In this document: positions 1 through 13,757 of the stretch, in pieces | How positions within the stretch are numbered: the stretch's first letter is position 1 | Layout: the number at the start of each line of letters is the position of its first letter | Assembly (NCBI RefSeq): GCF_050947335.1 | Contig: NC_134991.1 | Location: 6,634,001-6,698,000, forward strand | Origin: Megachile rotundata | Taxonomy: Eukaryota; Arthropoda; Insecta; Hymenoptera; Megachilidae | DNA: 64,000 bases | Direction of reading: 5' to 3' | Made by a program: the position numbers and the translations under genes | Notes under the pieces: model-generated | What the model was told of the DNA's origin: nothing | Seen by the model: the letters and a program-made list of their open reading frames with translations, nothing else | Databases searched by the model: none

Positions 1-45
1 TGCCGTTGCTCGCCTGGGTCAGGTTAGCCCTTCTTCTCGATGCTG
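1..45 (+). CDS. Cirl: Cirl/latrophilin, end of the upstream coding exon (signal peptide region), partial
   Basis: This is probably the 3' part of the exon that encodes the end of the signal peptide of latrophilin. Reading from base 3 gives an open hydrophobic frame, PLLAWVRLALLLDA. It ends at base 45 with one spare G before a GTAAGC donor at 46-51. The lectin exon at 59381 needs exactly one preceding nucleotide, and joining the two makes a GAG (Glu) codon just before the lectin domain. Frame 1 hits a stop, and frame 2 has the wrong phase. What I see is the open frame, the donor and the phase match. That signal peptides precede the lectin domain in latrophilins is family knowledge. The start codon lies outside the window. 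The residue at -3 of the supposed cleavage site is Leu, which is not ideal. The alternative is a chance open frame, with the true upstream exon elsewhere. cDNA evidence would settle it. Confidence 0.6.
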
Positions 46-51
46 GTAAGC
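46..51 (+). promoter_or_regulatory. 5' splice site (donor) of the giant Cirl intron
   Basis: GTAAGC follows G at base 45 and matches the U1 donor consensus well. Its phase fits the lectin exon 59.3 kb downstream. Its reality depends on the exon call at bases 1-45. Confidence 0.55.
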
Positions 52-305
52 GAGAGATAAACGCGATTATTGCTACGAAAATGAAGTAAACGATCTTGAA
101 GCGAGAACCCCGGTGGCTCGTTGCCAGATTCTTTAAAGATTGTATTTAAGATTGTATTTTCGGACACGTTCTTGAAACTTGGGAGAAAATTCGACTGAAA
201 TGGAGGAGAGCTGAAAATTGAATTCGTATCTTTTCTTTGGAATAGAACAGAGTGACAGAGAATTTTTTTTTACAAGGGACTTTATATGTGTCGGAGATGA
301 AGTTC

Positions 306-605
306 TAAAATTTTTAAATCTGAAGATTTTTAAGAACACAAATTTTTAAGTTTTCAAGTTGCCTTAAATTTTTGTATCTTCAAATCCCCAAGCTTTCAAA
401 TCCTCAATTTTCCTCAGATTCGTAATCCACATTTCTAAATCTTCAAATTTTCCACCCTCTTTCCAACACTCTACTTCCAACAGTGTACAAATCTCTAAAT
501 TTCAATATCATGAAATTGCCAAATTCCTGAATCTTCGTCCTCTCGATTTTCTGCATTTCTAAATCCCGAAACTTGATCCTCCAAATCCGGGAATTACCAA
601 GTTGC
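306..605 (-). repeat. Degenerate short-period tract, C-rich orientation
   Basis: Recurring words such as aaatcttcaaat, aaatcctcaatt and aaatctctaaat occur with no exact period. The wording resembles that of the ordered 16-bp array at 24 kb, in the same (C-rich on +) orientation. It is a degenerate member of the dispersed family described in the findings. Confidence 0.5.
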
Positions 606-3600
606 TAAACTTGTGTAAAGATATCCGGACACCAGGTAGAAGTCGGTGAAAATAAAACAATCAAGAGATCACGAAACGATCGCAGTTTGCCCGACAATTA
701 TAAGGCGATCGTCCTCGACTACGACTCCAAAGCTGTTGGGAACCCTTCTCCACTTCTCTCTTTCTCTCTCTGTCCTCTCTAGGCCATGGAGTCAGAGCCG
801 CGAGGTCTATATTGCAGTTAATCTATGTTCCGATTGTATCTGTTCATTGGGTTACGAAGTACCCAGGCACGGGCCCTCGGACATTAACTGCCGTTGTTAC
901 TGCCTGCAACGATCGCAGATACCAGCAGTTTCACCGCATTCGCCCCCGTGTCGTGTGTGTTTGCATGGGAGCCAGGCTGCGGAGTAGCCTGATCGATAGA
1001 ACCGAATAGAATACCGGGGAGAAGATCACGACGACATTGTAAGAAGACGAAAGAATATAAGGGGTTGCCTCGATAACGATGAATTTAACGCGACGCGCTT
1101 CCTGCGCGCCCCTTTATCAGCCAACTTGTACGGCTTGCCTTCGCTTTTTTTCCTTGTTTCACGTTTTTTCATCGGGAACCTAGATTAGCGATATTCCTTC
1201 GTTAATTAAAACTGCATCGATATGCAAACTGGTAATCCGTGTACCTACCGGTCGATGAGAGGGAAGTTGGAAAATTAAATCCTTTTCCCTGGAATAATCG
1301 TGACGCGAAAATGAGAGAACTCCTTCCAATTTTTGTTCCTCTATCCACTTTATTCTTCAGTTATTTGCCAAAAAAAATATATATCGATTTTTCATGGAAA
1401 CAATAGTGCATTAATTTATTATCCACATTTCGTTGAAAATATGAGAATTCTTTTCGTATAAAGCGTTGATCGTATTTGGTTAAATGAACCCTTCGTTGCA
1501 TTCTATTGCGAATTACATAAATAATATTTTATACAATTTTTGCATTTCATTGAACATGAATTAAATTTACTGTTATTTCAATATTTCTAAAATTGTAAAA
1601 AACATTTCTTATCTTTTTCACTCATAATTTTTGTATCATTTCTACCCCTTATTAAAAATGTACAGTATTATAATTTTTCTTCAAATGAATTTCTAACATG
1701 GAATTTGTCTATTAGAATATGCTTAGAATACCACCTTTAATGACTTTAATCTGGATGTCTATTATCAACCACCCTCTCGTGTGACCGTCAGAAAATTACA
1801 GCCCTCTTAAATGATGAAATAACCTACGATCCACTTATATCATACCAAAATTCATATTAAACTACCATTTAATGTAAAAGTACAGTTATACAGTGAATCT
1901 GTAATGGCGAAATATGTCATACAGAAGGTAATTAAAGACATATCCTTTCAAAATTGAAAAAATCTAGCTAACGGAGATTTGACGGTGAATACATTAAACG
2001 TTTGTCCGATGTTCACGCGATTAATCGCCAAGCGGGTATTAAGTAATCGAGTTAGAATCAAAGACAGGGCCACCGGAGAGTCGGACGCCTTTCGAAATCC
2101 GGGATCGCGTCCTCGAGTCGTAATTCCTCGGACGTCTGGGATTCCCCTTGAACTCTAGCACGTCAGCTCCCGAGCAAGACGTACGATTAATTAGTACGAG
2201 GCTTGTCCGGACGCGGTGGCGGTAACGTTAATAGAAGTGCAGCGCCATGGATCGGGTCACAGGTAGATACGACTCTCCGTACACCAGTTCCCAAACTTCC
2301 AACTACTCGCCAGCTACTCGGCAACGTTGTTCCACGTAGCAGACGCAAGCTAGTGGTATCATCGGGCGTACGTGCACCGACTTGGGGATCAGATACGCGT
2401 TATCAGTTTTACGGAATTAACCGTTCCCAGTGGTCGAACGCTTGCCGCAAATTTCTTCGATGTTTCGCGGCCAACTTCTTGAAACGATCGTTTTGGCTTG
2501 GAAGTGTTTCCTCCGTGCCACTGCGATGACAATTTATGACTGGAAAAATTGAAAAACTAGCGAAATACTGCTGTTCAATGTATGCAAGTTATTGAAAGGA
2601 GTCGAGTTTGAAACAGGAAAAAAGTTATGGTGGATAGGATATATTTGTCCGTCATATTTTATTGGGGCAAGCTTTCTTTTAAGGAACTTTTATTTTCCTT
2701 ACGAAGTTTGAATAGAACTTTGATACTTATGGTCTAGATACTTTGGTGTAAGATGTAACATACTTAAGATCGCTATAACATACTTAGGTACTAGGTACTA
2801 CAAGTCTTAGATTTAATGCTTAACATCCAAGAATGTAGCTATCTATGGTTCTAAAAATCTAAGAAATTAATCCTGATCATCTAAGTATCCATGAACGTAT
2901 GGATTTAGAAATATGTACTCGATAACACATGTACTCCTCGTTTACGTAAACGAGATTTCTTATTCGACAAACTCTGAAAGATTCTCCAAATAAGAGTATG
3001 AAACGACCAGCCTTCTGGACCAAAAGAGTTAAACGATCTAACCTAAATATTGACCAAGCGTTAACAGTGAATAAGACAAAAGAGAGAAATGGTAAAAGGG
3101 TTGTTCCAACAGGAAGCTGAAAATTAACGATGAAAGCAAAACGGTGCTTTCATGGGTAACCTCGCGTGGCCAGGGTAAGGAGCCGAATGGTTAATTAGAA
3201 ATTCTCGGTGGTAATCGGCGGCTCTCGGGGTGGACCATCGATCGATGGTGGTCAACTGGGCTCATTGTCGCCTCTGCACCCTCTCGTTCTCTGTTCCGAA
3301 CGTGTTGCTCGCACACAATCGCGTACGGCCATCATCATCGCTGGACTTTCTTTCGACTGCCGTGTTCACTTTATCAGAAAGTGACCTATTTCCTAGCTCT
3401 CTGTTGTTCATCCTCATCCTCTTTCGCCGGCGTCTTTTTTCGTTTCCTCGATTAATGAGAACGCCCGATAAAACGACAGACAGCGCAGCTATTACGGCCA
3501 TTTCCGTCGAGATTGGAGGACACGCGAGAAGCTCGCGAGAAGAACATCGGGACTGAAAACGGTGTCAGTGCAGCCAAGTAGAAAAGGGACGAGGTAAAAG

Positions 3601-3840
3601 GAAAAAGAAATATAACCGGGTTGGAGGTCCTTTTGTGCCCGGAGGAGGACGATATCGAGTATCAGAGGACGACTGTCTCTGAATCGTGTTCCATCGCCAC
3701 CGCTGACACATTTTCTCTCGGATAAAGTGGTAACTCTGGACGTATCTGCGAGTGGGGTCATTGACTACGTTGTCCTTTTAAATTGCACGGTAATACCGCG
3801 GTCACGATGGAATTTCTATATATATTATGGATAAAAAGAT
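606..3840. other. Intronic DNA, no gene seen
   Basis: CpG-rich blocks at about 650-1130, 2000-2530 and 3160-3780 alternate with AT-rich stretches at 1270-1990 and 2530-3160. Reading frames of 60-115 codons in the CpG-rich blocks overlap on both strands, lack domains and many use non-ATG starts. I regard them as chance. Around 2740-2930 there is a loose repeat of words like cttaggtacta. Confidence 0.6.
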
Positions 3841-3935
3841 TGGAAAATGTTCTCAAACTTAGGCGTTTGAAGATTTAAACATTTATACATTTGAGAATTT
3901 AGGGAGCTGAAAACTTGAATACTTTGCAATTTTAC
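3841..3935 (+). repeat. Degenerate tract, G-rich orientation
   Basis: Words such as gtttgaagattta and tttgagaattta recur. This is the opposite orientation to the tract at 306-605. Confidence 0.4.
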
Positions 3936-6340
3936 CAAGGATGAAGAGATAGAAGAAAGTTCGAACGATACTACAATTACAATATCCTTAATTAGGCATA
4001 GAAGAAGGTAGGATTAAACATCTTTTTATCAGAGGTCTCGTGTATATCCAATACGGTCGTACGCGAGCAGAGGCCTCTACCGTTTTCCTTTCTTCTTTTC
4101 TCTTGTTGTACTCCCCTTTTTCCCCTCTGCGAGCATCCGGATGACCACCTTATCTCTACGAAAGATTTCTCCGCTTTAATTGCGCTAGTCAGAGAGTCCT
4201 TTAGTTCCATCGATGGCGGAGGAGTCGCCGGTGTGTCGTCGCTGGCCTTTCACCTATCTTCTATCGTCCCGCTTGTCCTCTTTTTCATCGGACCAAACTC
4301 CCGGGCTTCGTTTTAATGGCGTATTTAGATGTTTGACCGGGACCACGCTGTCGTCGGTATTTCACAAACGGTTATTTCAATGGCTGTACCTATCAGCCGA
4401 CTTATCGAGAAATTAAAACCAAGTTAATGAAAGATAAAATGGACTTTCAGTACCGAATCGATCAATTTTATCGCGATTAAAAGTGGTCTGGAACATTCAA
4501 AGGAAAAACTCAATAACCCGGCTATAATTTCGAACGTATTGAACATGCCAATTGTTGGCCGGTCGTGTACCGCGTTTATGTTAATTGAGGAACAAAAGGG
4601 AATCACATTTTATGCGAGTCGCGTGTTATGACTCGCGCGGCCAGCTTTCCCTCAATTTCCTCTTTTTTTTCAACCACCATCACCCTCCGTCATCATACAC
4701 TCCCTTGTTTCTCCCACACTTTTGTGTTAGCCTGTTTATACACCGGACACGCTTTTCCACGAAATGGAAGTGCTTATGAATTACACGCATGTTGGGAATA
4801 CGAATGCAACGAAATTCCTGATGGAAGTTGGAAAACATAGCGGCGACGGGACGCGCGTTGCGGGAATCGCGTGTATATCCTGAATTTATATGAATTTTAT
4901 AAAACTTGCCCGCCACCCGTCACTCACTCTATAGACAGACGGTATTTCCCTCCCGTTTCGAACGACCACACTGTTCGCTCGAAACAGACAAATATCCTTA
5001 CGAAATTTCTGGATTTCGTGGTTTTCTATGGTCTCTTCAATCTATTTCGATGGACTGCGTTTGTCAAATCAAACTTAATCCACGAATTTATTGTTGAATT
5101 TATTGTATTCTCAGAATTCATGATGAAGGTTATGGAAGATGATCAGTTCTTTTCAGACAGACTACTTGTATTATTAAATTGCGATTTGTATTTAAACTTC
5201 AGGCTATTGCATTCAGAGTCATTGCTGTTAGGTTGTAGGATATTGCATTTATATACCAAAGTTTGTACGTTCAGAAATTTGTATATTAAGCTTGAAGGAC
5301 TTTGAAAATTTCTAGGTTCTTAATATAAAATGTACGAGTTTATGTCCTAAGATTCACATTAATTGAAGAGGTTCTGTATTTGGAGACAGCCTATAATCCA
5401 TATTAAGTGGTGTAACATACCCTGATCCACATGTAATTGCACCAACAATAACACAATTGTTACAAACGATACGTTTTTTAAAATAATGACATCCTACATG
5501 ATTAAGAGGTTAATCTATCGAATCGCAGCGATGGAATGTGACCTTCTGACAAAACCCCTAAAAGTTGCAGCAAAAGCGAAGGTTAGAGTATCCACGACGA
5601 CAAATCAATTTCCATTAGCACGATTAACGCGATTCATATCGAGTCTGGTTCTTTGCTCGATCGTCGTGCAGTTTCGGGAATAATTTATGCATGTGCACCG
5701 TCCTCTTTCGGGCGGTCTCGCCGCGACTCTCCCTTTTCTCCGCTTCGTTGGTGTTTTTATTTTCGCGAGTCACGAACGCGCCAAGGCAAACCGTTTCTCG
5801 TTTACGTCCGCGATTTAATTAGCGTGGATTAAGCTCGGACGTTCCCAATCCACGCTCCCCGTCTCACCGTTGCTCCTGTACATCTTCCCGTTCTTTCTCC
5901 TCCTTTCTCTTTCATTCGGGGACAGAAAAAACCGAAGCGTCTGGCGAATCCTTCGTGAGAGGGACGATTCACGAAGGACGAACCCCGCTGAATTATGCGC
6001 GATACTTTTTCGTTCATTTGTCGCGAGCCCTATCTCGTGTGGACAATATCTATTACCGGCCGTTCTGAAATTCAATGATTCAAGAACCTAATGAACTGCT
6101 CCGTGCCGATAAATTCGCGTTCGTCTGTTTCGTTGCTCGGACCCCGGAACACGGTTAATTTACCTCTGTAAACGGTGATTTATATTACCCCTTCGGCCAC
6201 GAGACGGTTATAAAGCAACTTCGTTAAGAAATTCTTCTGATACGTAATCATTTTTTATTAATACGTCAGAACTCTCCAATAAAAAAATTTCTACGTTTTT
6301 ATATCTTTTTTACATCGTTACGAATATATTTAACAGAAAA
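3936..6340. other. Intronic DNA, no gene seen
   Basis: CpG-rich segments lie at about 4030-4360, 4560-5060 and 5640-6230, with AT-rich DNA at 5070-5480 and after 6230. The hydrophobic frame near 5870 starts with TTG, not ATG, so I do not call it a signal peptide. Confidence 0.55.
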
Positions 6341-6470
6341 TAATTGTAGAATTGTTTAAATTTGATAACTTTGGAATATGGAGATTTAATAATATAGGAA
6401 TCTTGATTTAATAATAGTAATCTTGTAAGTATAAAAATTTGGGAATGTAGAAACTTAGAAAACATAATAA
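6341..6470 (+). repeat. Degenerate tract, G-rich orientation
   Basis: Words such as tatggagatttaat, aaatttgggaatgtag and aacttagaaaac recur without a strict period. Confidence 0.4.
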
Positions 6471-9400
6471 CGCGTCGACAAATCTTCCTCACGACAGCTC
6501 GCATTAAAACGCAAATTATCTCAGATGTCTGACTAACATACTCATACGTTATACAGAATTGTCGTTGGTCGTCTACCGTAATTAGCCGACTTTGTTTCCA
6601 CGCAATTCCGCGATAATTAATCGCGACCCTATGCAAATCAGCCATGTTCTCGTTTCGAAGCAATTCCGCTCCGGACGCGTTAATCAGTCCGTGGAAAAAG
6701 TCGAAAGATTAACCGTGCTTTTAGACAACGGCGAGCACACTGCGAGCTTAATTTCGTTCTCCGCACTCGAACGTGCGTTTTCAAATGTTCTCGGACCATG
6801 GAACGCGATTAAAACCGGCATGCATAAGGAATTCCGTTTGAAAAGAAGCGTCGCGATTCAATTGCAGCTCGTTTTATTGCACGTTCACGGTTCCGGCAAG
6901 AAAATTAGAAAGAAAAGAACGTTCGAATTTGCCACGCGTTTTCTCGCCGGTTCTTATTTTATGCATCGCAAACACGGTCTTCGCAGACCGATTGTTCGAT
7001 CTAATCGATCAGGAGGCAGGTCGAAGGCTATATTTTCGCCGGGAATCGATTTGCAGTGCCGGCACGACACGCATCGTCGTAGACGCGACACGATTCTTGG
7101 TTCGTGCACGAAGACAGACGGTCCACGACGACCCTACCGTGATTTTCCGAATCATCAGAAGGGTGTGAAGCATACATAATGCATCAGAAGGCATTATGCG
7201 AAGGCGTGTACGAGTCTCGCAGGCGGGTCTGCCATTACAGATGTAGCTACGTATGCAAATGAAAAGGGCGTCCCTCTCGCGGCGCTCTTCGGACTGACCC
7301 AAATATGGAATTTTAACCGTTTCGGGCTTCAACTTTTTTCTTTTGTCTCGTTTTCTTCATCGATATCAAGATCGCTTTCACCTTCTCGAGTGACGTAACT
7401 CGCTCGTGAAACCGGCCAATTTTGCATGCTCATGAATCCAAGAACCCACCAAAGTGTGTCAAAAGTTGAGAAATCATTTTCGTATTAACGAGCAGCAAAT
7501 GAGATATATCACTTTTTTCCTCTCCTTCTTTCTTCTGTTCCTCGGGACAAATTACAGTTGCGTAACGGACAAAGTGGCGTGACGAAATGCGTAGTAAATT
7601 TGATTTCTGCCAGAGCAAAAAAGATGATCTTACACGTAACAGCTTTACGACTCATCATTTGTTGAAACGGCGATGAGCGGACCTGGTCGAAGGATAATTT
7701 ACGAATTCTGCGATTTCAGAATTTAGCTACTTGCGAATTTGACCATTTCAGTATTTAATAATTTCAAGAAACTTATTATTTGTAAATTCGTAAATATATT
7801 ACTTTCAGTCTTCGCATTTGCAGAAGGGCTACTCATGAATACAGTTATCCATCACTGTATTAAACTTCTAAATGTCTCATATCTCAGAGTCCTTAACGAA
7901 CACCAATTCCTGATACTATATCATAAGCCCTGATATCATACATCATTACCTCATCTCAAGGTATTCACTGAGTCACCAAAATCTCTCTAATTAATTCAAA
8001 CGATTATTCAGTAATCAAGAAAGAATTTCGAATCTTTCCGGAGATCATTTTATCCCAGAATTGGTCACCGTGAGAGGTTTCTCGTCGTGTTAGTTTAGCG
8101 AAGACCTTGGCACGACTTTTTCCCTGGTCTTTTTTCCCTGTCCTGGTGAACGCGTGGGCACGATGCAGTTAGGTAGTCCCGGCGGACAAGGCCTTCCGTG
8201 TCGGTTGCCTGGTCGCTTGTTTCTCGCGTATATAAACCGCAAGCAAGCAGCTCCGCCTTCGTTGCGTTTCGTCGCTCGCCGATCGAGACGGGTCGCTGTT
8301 GCAACGAATGCAGCTCCCGTGGAATCGTGTGTGCACGCTCCCTCGGACTTTCTTTCGCCGTTGTACACCGTGCGACGAAGCACCTACACGCGCATTCCGG
8401 CTGACTTACGTAAGGCGACATTATCCTTGCGAAATCGAAACACCTCCACGATCTCCGTTGTGAACGATACCGGAAGTGTCCCGCTCGAGGAGAGAGTCTT
8501 CGCGTGGGAGATCGCGTTTTTAGCGAACGAAACGAATTATTGTTTCGGGGGATCGTGACCCACTGATGGCCAACATGTTCTACAAGTTCAATCGCGTTGC
8601 AACTTTTCCTATTACTAGATAAATACTGGCTATTGTTATTAAATATTTATTGTTACGTAAATAGGTAATTATTATCACATGTACAGGCATTAATAGATAA
8701 AAGGAAATTAGTAGGAAATTATTGTTAGGTATACATATAATAGGATACATGACTGCAATGGATGAGATTTTATTTTGTATGAATTAAAACTATTCTAAAT
8801 ATATGTATAACTAATCTATGTATATGAATATTCTTAAAAAGTCTATATCTGTGAATTGAGTTATGCTATATTTATTGATGTGAAATTACAATTTCGACAG
8901 AGCCAGAAATATTTGAATATGTTCTGTGGTTCCTGAACTCTTCGAGGTAAATTTAGAAGTGCTTGGAAATGCAGAATTGTTAATTCTCGGAGAATTTTGG
9001 GATAGCCGTGTCCAAAGTAATAATAGAATTTCTAGCTATTCAGAGAAGATGAAATCTGATTGGAGAACACCGCGATCGCGTTAGTTTCGAAATAACACGC
9101 GCAATTCATTTTATATCGTATATTGACCGCGGTGTGACGGGACGCGATGTTGATTCGCCCGGAACCAGGCAGTTTTTCGTGTTTGCGCGGAATTTCGTCG
9201 AGCCGATTTTCCATTCAAGCCCGAGACGACTGCAATTCCATCATCGTCATAGATTATTTCGAAATTCGGGCGCAATCGTATTTCCGTTCGCTGATCGACC
9301 GATCGAATCGACATTCGACGGGTCCGACGTTCTCGAAAACTCTCACCACGGAAACAGCAAGCGGATCGATGGAAATGACTGCCCCGTTAAAAATTCAACG

Positions 9401-12400
9401 ATACACCACGCCAGATGCGTCACATCGCGATGTGTTCGACAGTTATTTGGGCATTTCGAACCGGTAAGAGCAGCTATCGCCAATATTGCGGCAATCCCTG
9501 GCCAGTTATTTGCCGAACAAGATTGTTAAATAATGAAAATAAATATTTCGAGGCTACTCCATTCGCTGAGAACGTTGCTCGAACATAATGGAACGAAAAT
9601 CGTAACAACCCTCCTCTTTTTCATGAATAAGGTTGATAGGTAATTCCTTCACTTACAATTTTCTTGAAACTCATGGTGAAAGCTCATTATTGTATAGTGG
9701 TCAAGAGAATAAATGTAAAAACTATGTGTTGAAATTCTATCTTGTTTTAAAGAATCATGTTAAATTTCTGTTATAATGGCTAATAACGCAGAACATATCT
9801 TGAATAAAATCCAATAATTGATAAAAAGCAAGGAGAAAGCTTTAAACAAGGTTAATATTTTAAAAATAACTTGCAGCACCGAAAGTGACTCTTCCTTAAC
9901 ATCCTTTTATTCTCTCTCGCTAAACGAGTTATCCTTATATACCTGTACACCGGATAAAATGTCTTCTCGTTGAAATACCATAAAAATAGCGGACGAGTTA
10001 ATGATGAAACGAGCCATAATTTCGTCCGTTTGCATTAAATTACCTTGTTTCCACTGCTGTATTCAAGTGAGTTACCAGGTTGCTCGGGCAAAGCAAAACC
10101 GTTGCTGCAGAAAATGCTTGATCTCACGGTGAACCCACTTTCGGCTGTAATTTCAGCACAGAAAGTCGGGAAGCGTCTAAAGTTGGAGGAGCAGCGATGT
10201 TTAAGTTGTCGGGCAAGGAAAACGGAGGAGAACGTGAAAAGAGAGGTTTGAAAAAGGCACGTAGCGTCGTCGCGACGATTTAATTCGCCCGGTGTTCGCG
10301 TTTCTTCCCAAACGAGCGTGCCGCGAGGCAACCGTGGAGATACACCGGTGTCGAGATTTTCGTGTTGGTGAAAAATTCTCGCTCGAAAGAGGTAGATCTT
10401 GGACGGAACACCGTTGAAGAGGACACGGCTTGTTTGTTTGCGATGCACTTTGCGAGTCTCGTCGCCAAGACCTTGACACGGCTACTTCGTTTTCAGGTTG
10501 CGTTGGCAGGATACACTTAGCACAGTCGTGCACGTCGTGAGAACCTCCACGAACAGACCGCTCAGGTATTCTCGATCAAAGAAGACCGTCGATCCTCGGC
10601 TTTGATCTTTTCTCCGTTTCGCGATTTATGTTGCGTCAAAATACGCTGCGCTAACACAACTGCCTGTTGAAATGCGCCTGGCTCATTCTGAGCAGTCATT
10701 GCGACTAATAAGAGTTCCCGAGCCCATTCGAACCTCCGACAACGATTAATAATCGATTACCTTGCAAATTACCTGTATTTTCATGCGTGCCTTAAACATC
10801 AATTTGATATCAAAGATAGGTAGTTATATTTAATCATCGGCTACTACACTGCTATTGACTTGTTTCTAAAGTTCGAAGCGTTTAACTGCTGATATTAAGC
10901 TTAGCTATCGTCGTTGGCTTTTTGTGAAGCTGATGGCAACATATGGTGGAGATGATAAATAATATTATTTTATAGAGAGTGGCATGTTAGGCTGTGACTA
11001 GGTAGGGATGAAAGTGAACTTCATATAAAAAATGTAGGATTTTTTAAAATGACTGATTATATCAAGTTCCTGATCATAATGTACCCATTGTCCAAATTTG
11101 AAGGTACGCAGGGCTAAAGAAATTGAACGTAGCTGATAAAATATTCCGAGCGTAAAATCCATTCTGTCATTGAAAAAAGAAGGCAACTGCAGCGAAGGGG
11201 TTGTCGCCCGGTTAGCGCCGAGGGGTGGAATTGCATAAACGTGTCTAATTATTAGTTCGTGCGAAGGCGCGGCGCCAGATCGAATCAGCGGTGCATGCAC
11301 AACAGCCATAATGTCTTCGATGTGCTTTCTCTACCTCGGCCCACACACAATACATACGCACACCTATGCCTATTCTCATTTTTTCATTCTAATCATAGAC
11401 CTCGTCGTCCGCTAATTTCTCCCGGCACAATGAACGAGCGTCGTGAAAAAAGAAAAACGGGCATAACCTTAAGAGGATTTCGCCTCCCTTTCTTCGATTA
11501 CTCTGGTGTCCCTTGCCTAAGAAATATATACTCCCTTTCGTATTATTCGTTTCTTTTTTTACTACCTTCTTTCTCTCCTTGTATATTTCCTCGGAAGGGA
11601 AACGCTTTAATGGCAAAGATTTTTATGGCCGTTTCTCGCGTGTCGTTTACTACGAAAGCATCGACCGAAGCCCTATACGTGTTCGTTGGCTTCTATCGGA
11701 AATTCGAGATTGTCGTCAAACACGTTGGAGGGCACTTGATAGTTTCCGTCGGGAAGTTTTACGATTCTTTTCAAGGCTACACGCGACTTTAGAACCGTCT
11801 CCACCATTTTTAGAGCACGGCACTCGATTATGAAAGCGTACGAAACTTTCAAGTGTAAACTACTTACTTTCGTCCACAGATTTTTCGACCTTCCCATTCA
11901 AAACATTTGCAGTTTAACGCGCTGAATGGCAGAAAGCGATTGCCGGTAAACTCCACCACAAAACTTCATATTTATTCGATGTCTCAGGATAGTTCTACAT
12001 AAGTGGGTCAACCAATAAAACCAATGAAAACATAACAAAGAATGAAAATACATCTACACTGAAACATTACAGTTTGGTATCAAATCAGTGATAATAAATA
12101 TCAAAGCCTATTTTGACATCTATCAAATTTAATACTTGTTTATATTTTAACCTATTTACTCCCACAAACATTGCACCTAAAACCCCACAAACAATCTACG
12201 AATTTATATCCCGAAAATTTATAAACATTTTATTCAGACTTCAACCTATTCCAGAGATTAATGTCTCTATTCTTTCCACATATATAAAACATCATTACAC
12301 TTATGGTCACATTAGCCACGATTCGAGAGTAATCATTCTCGAATTATATTTACCATCCGCAAATACAGCGAACGTCTGAAGAAGCCTATTATTCTTCAGC

Positions 12401-12780
12401 CTGCTTCTTTCCCGTTCGAATCGTGTCCCTCTTCTGGTCCCGTCTAACGAGGTATTCAAATTCCATCATTAAATTCGCATCCAACGATAATCGCGTGTGA
12501 CGCAACCACAGATACTTGCGAGCTTATCGATTCTCGAGGCTCACGTAGTCTCCGCCAGTCGAAAAGGTTAATTACGTCCCGCGGTAATCGTCGTCATTCC
12601 ATTATCGCAACCGTGCATCCTTGGTGACGGCCACGTCATCGAATAGTTGCAGTATCGGTGTCATCGAGATCCACCTCATGCAAAAATTTCGAGACAAATA
12701 TAGACATGTTGCATAAGTTATTAAGCGACACGTTTTTATTATTGCGGTCACATATTGCGAGTGAAAATTTAGGTCAACCT
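6471..12780. other. Intronic DNA with six CpG-rich blocks, no gene seen
   Basis: CpG-rich blocks lie at about 6570-7320, 8090-8570, 9050-9530, 10050-10720, 11160-11900 and 12370-12680, separated by AT-rich DNA. The 195-codon frame at 6592-7179 begins with TTG, is rich in Arg/Lys/His and shows no domain. A TATATAAA word at 8229-8236 has no convincing initiator at the right distance. The blocks may be regulatory, but the sequence alone does not show that. Confidence 0.55.
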
Positions 12781-13090
12781 TAAGTCATTCAAATCTTAGT
12801 TCAAATTCCTGTTTCAAAATTTTTAAACTTCTGATTCCAGAGTCTTAAAGTTCTACAATCCAAACTTCCCAATTCTTACATTATCAAATCTCCAGATTTC
12901 TGATATTCATTTTCCAATGTTCGAAAAGTTAAAAAACCTTCCTGAACGGAGTGTCGAGGTTTCTGTTGAAATGTTCAATTCCACAAATTCTCAATTGATG
13001 AATTTTTCTGTTTCCCTATACTCCAATTTTCCAATATTTAAAAAATTCCAAATTCTGAAATCTAAAAGTTACAAACTAAAAGTAACATCA
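12781..13090 (-). repeat. Degenerate tract, C-rich orientation
   Basis: Words such as caaatctccagattt, ccaaacttcccaattc and caattttccaat recur. This resembles the 24-kb array in composition and orientation. Interruptions around 12930-12990 suggest strong decay. Confidence 0.5.
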
Positions 13091-13757
13091 GCTATATTTT
13101 ACGAGCTTCTGTGCAATATAATTGTAGTTCGATAGATTCCCGATAGTCCATACTCATATATTCAATAGTTATCCCTGAAATATTCCTATTTTTTTTGTAG
13201 GCCCTCCCACATCGTGTAAGAGTGGATCGAGTCTGTAAAAGTGTTCCATTAACCGACACACACCGGCTAATTTATCACGTGGCAACGCAATTTCATTGCA
13301 ACCACGCAATAATTAGACACCTTTATGCACTTCCACCCTCTTTTTCGTGTAAACCGAGCGGGCCCCCAGGGCGAAGATTAATGTCGATCCACTTCTTTTT
13401 GCGCAAGCCGTTCCATTATCTAGCACGGCAGCTGCCTCAACCTCTGAGCCACGCAATTTTGCACCAGCATCTCGACGTTTTTTATGCAACCCGTAAACCT
13501 GTCCCTTATACCTTGTACCACTTCTCCGTTGCATCGCTGTACCCCTGCTCTATGACCGATTAAGCGGTACCGTGTATCGGGACGATAAAATTATACAGCC
13601 ATAATCTACGTAATGGTGTTTCGTTACAAGCATTAATTTGACTCCAGTTCTGCAACACTGTTGGACTAATTTCTTGCCTTCGAGACCAGTTATGTGTTTG
13701 GCCTTGTAATTTGCAGTTTCGGTTCGATCGAACCGACGGTGGACTTCAACGCTATAT
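13091..13757. other. Intronic DNA, no gene seen
   Basis: A CpG-rich block at about 13200-13570 is bounded by AT-rich DNA. Overlapping chance reading frames occur on both strands. Nothing is recognisable. Confidence 0.5.

Noticed and set aside
5870..6091. Hydrophobic signal-peptide-like frame
   Set aside because: It begins with TTG, and the nearest in-frame ATG does not restore the hydrophobic start.
6592..7179. 195-codon frame on +
   Set aside because: TTG start, Arg/Lys/His-rich composition, no domain and an overlapping minus-strand frame of over 100 codons.
8229..8236. TATATAAA as a possible core promoter
   Set aside because: No good initiator about 30 bp downstream and no gene follows. 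A TATA word alone is expected by chance in this much DNA.
10521..10560. Initiator-like ACAGTCG with a downstream-element-like AGACC
   Set aside because: The spacing is off by several bases from the functional position and no transcript follows.
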